From Ctena decussata (Eukaryota; Mollusca; Bivalvia; Lucinida; Lucinidae): a stretch of 64,000 nt of DNA. The notes beneath the pieces are model-generated. The model was not told where the DNA came from. It made no database searches and saw only the letters and a list, made by a program, of their open reading frames with translations. The DNA is taken from NCBI GenBank assembly GCA_963989385.1, contig OZ022508.1, positions 28,914,166-28,978,165 of the forward strand. The letters are read 5' to 3'. Both the position numbers and the translations under genes were made by a program. Below are positions 63,511-64,000 of this stretch, piece by piece; positions within the stretch are counted from its first letter, which is position 1, and the number at the start of each line of letters is the position of its first letter.

Positions 63511-64000
63511 AATCAATCAATACTCTATCAAGGTAAATGGTAATACTTTCAGATGAAGCAATTCTACTATTTTCCCTTTCTTTGCATCCCTTCTAAAAAG
63601 GGTCACTTCTTCCAGGAAAGAATTTGCTCCTGTAGGAGCAAATTCTTTCCTTGAAGAGTGAACCCCATTGGAAGAGCTGTGCCCCAGGGAAGGAAGCATG
63701 AATTGAATTCATGTTGTTCCCCTGCCCTTTGTAAAACTGATGAAAAACACAGAGGTTAGCAAGTCAATATATAACATTATTTCTGGTAAAGAGGCCGGGG
63801 TGGTCGGGTGGAGCAATGGTGCTGGGTAACTTAGTGCCGGGGCATCCCACTAATTTGGATTATAGAAGGGCAAGGGCATACTGTGCTTGCAGTAGATGCG
63901 GATGGGGATTATTTGGACAATTTTTCTCTTGCTCACATTTCTTCTTTCTTTTTCTCTCTGAGATACCACCTGATATAAACTGAAATACTGTCTCAAAGGG
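63511..64000. other. Right edge, one hairpin, no gene
   Basis: GGGTCACTTCTTCCAGGAAA and GAATTTGCTCCTG form a hairpin with CAGGAGCAAATTC-type complements (63588-63666). The 60-codon minus frame is part of it. Nothing else recognised. Confidence 0.6.

Overview
The window is eukaryotic, most likely from a bivalve mollusc; a venerid clam of the Mercenaria type is my best guess. The reasons are low gene density, AT-rich introns with GT-AG splice sites, many foldback MITEs, tRNA-derived SINEs, and mobile elements built from tandem core repeats with GGAC microsatellites, a style known from bivalve Pearl/Helentron-like elements. The host assignment is inference. There are no prokaryotic operons, rRNA genes or CRISPR arrays.

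The main result is a complete LIN9 (lin9) gene on the minus strand, the MuvB/DREAM cell-cycle transcription subunit. Its 16 coding exons lie between 52628 (ATG) and 25998 (stop). They were located one by one from conserved LIN9 peptide blocks and flanking AG/GT sites. They sum to 1560 nt (519 codons plus stop), and splice phases agree at every junction. About 94% of the 26.6 kb is intron, packed with repeats.

Layout: 0-5.6 kb holds tandem repeats, a broken ZSWIM-like exon, palindromic short repeats and a SINE. An intact 443-residue, twelve-finger C2H2 protein gene lies at 5627-6958 (+). A 5.1 kb segment bounded by inverted repeats (7358-12475) carries a diverged array of roughly 200 bp units. 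12.5-25.2 kb is gene-free, with foldback MITEs and nested core-repeat elements, including an array of about 450 bp units (16986-20280) and a three-level nest (20281-25180). LIN9 occupies 26.0-52.6 kb; its introns carry a 2222 bp TIR transposon with a TTTAA target duplication, at least seven copies of one 235 bp foldback MITE, core-repeat elements and SINEs. 52.9-61.4 kb is a graveyard of non-LTR retrotransposons: one Jockey/CR1-like copy split by a MITE, and four fragments of an RTE-like family, one lacking its catalytic core. A possible first coding exon of another plus-strand gene is at 62669-62777, followed by a SINE cluster.

Only LIN9, the zinc-finger gene and perhaps the 62.7 kb exon look like working host genes. 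No unknown multigene system was found. The most novel material is structural: a terminal hairpin architecture shared by several otherwise different core-repeat families, nuclear-receptor, CArG and YY1-like motifs multiplied by those arrays, and a tandem duplication of half a LIN9 exon with its splice donor inside the next intron.
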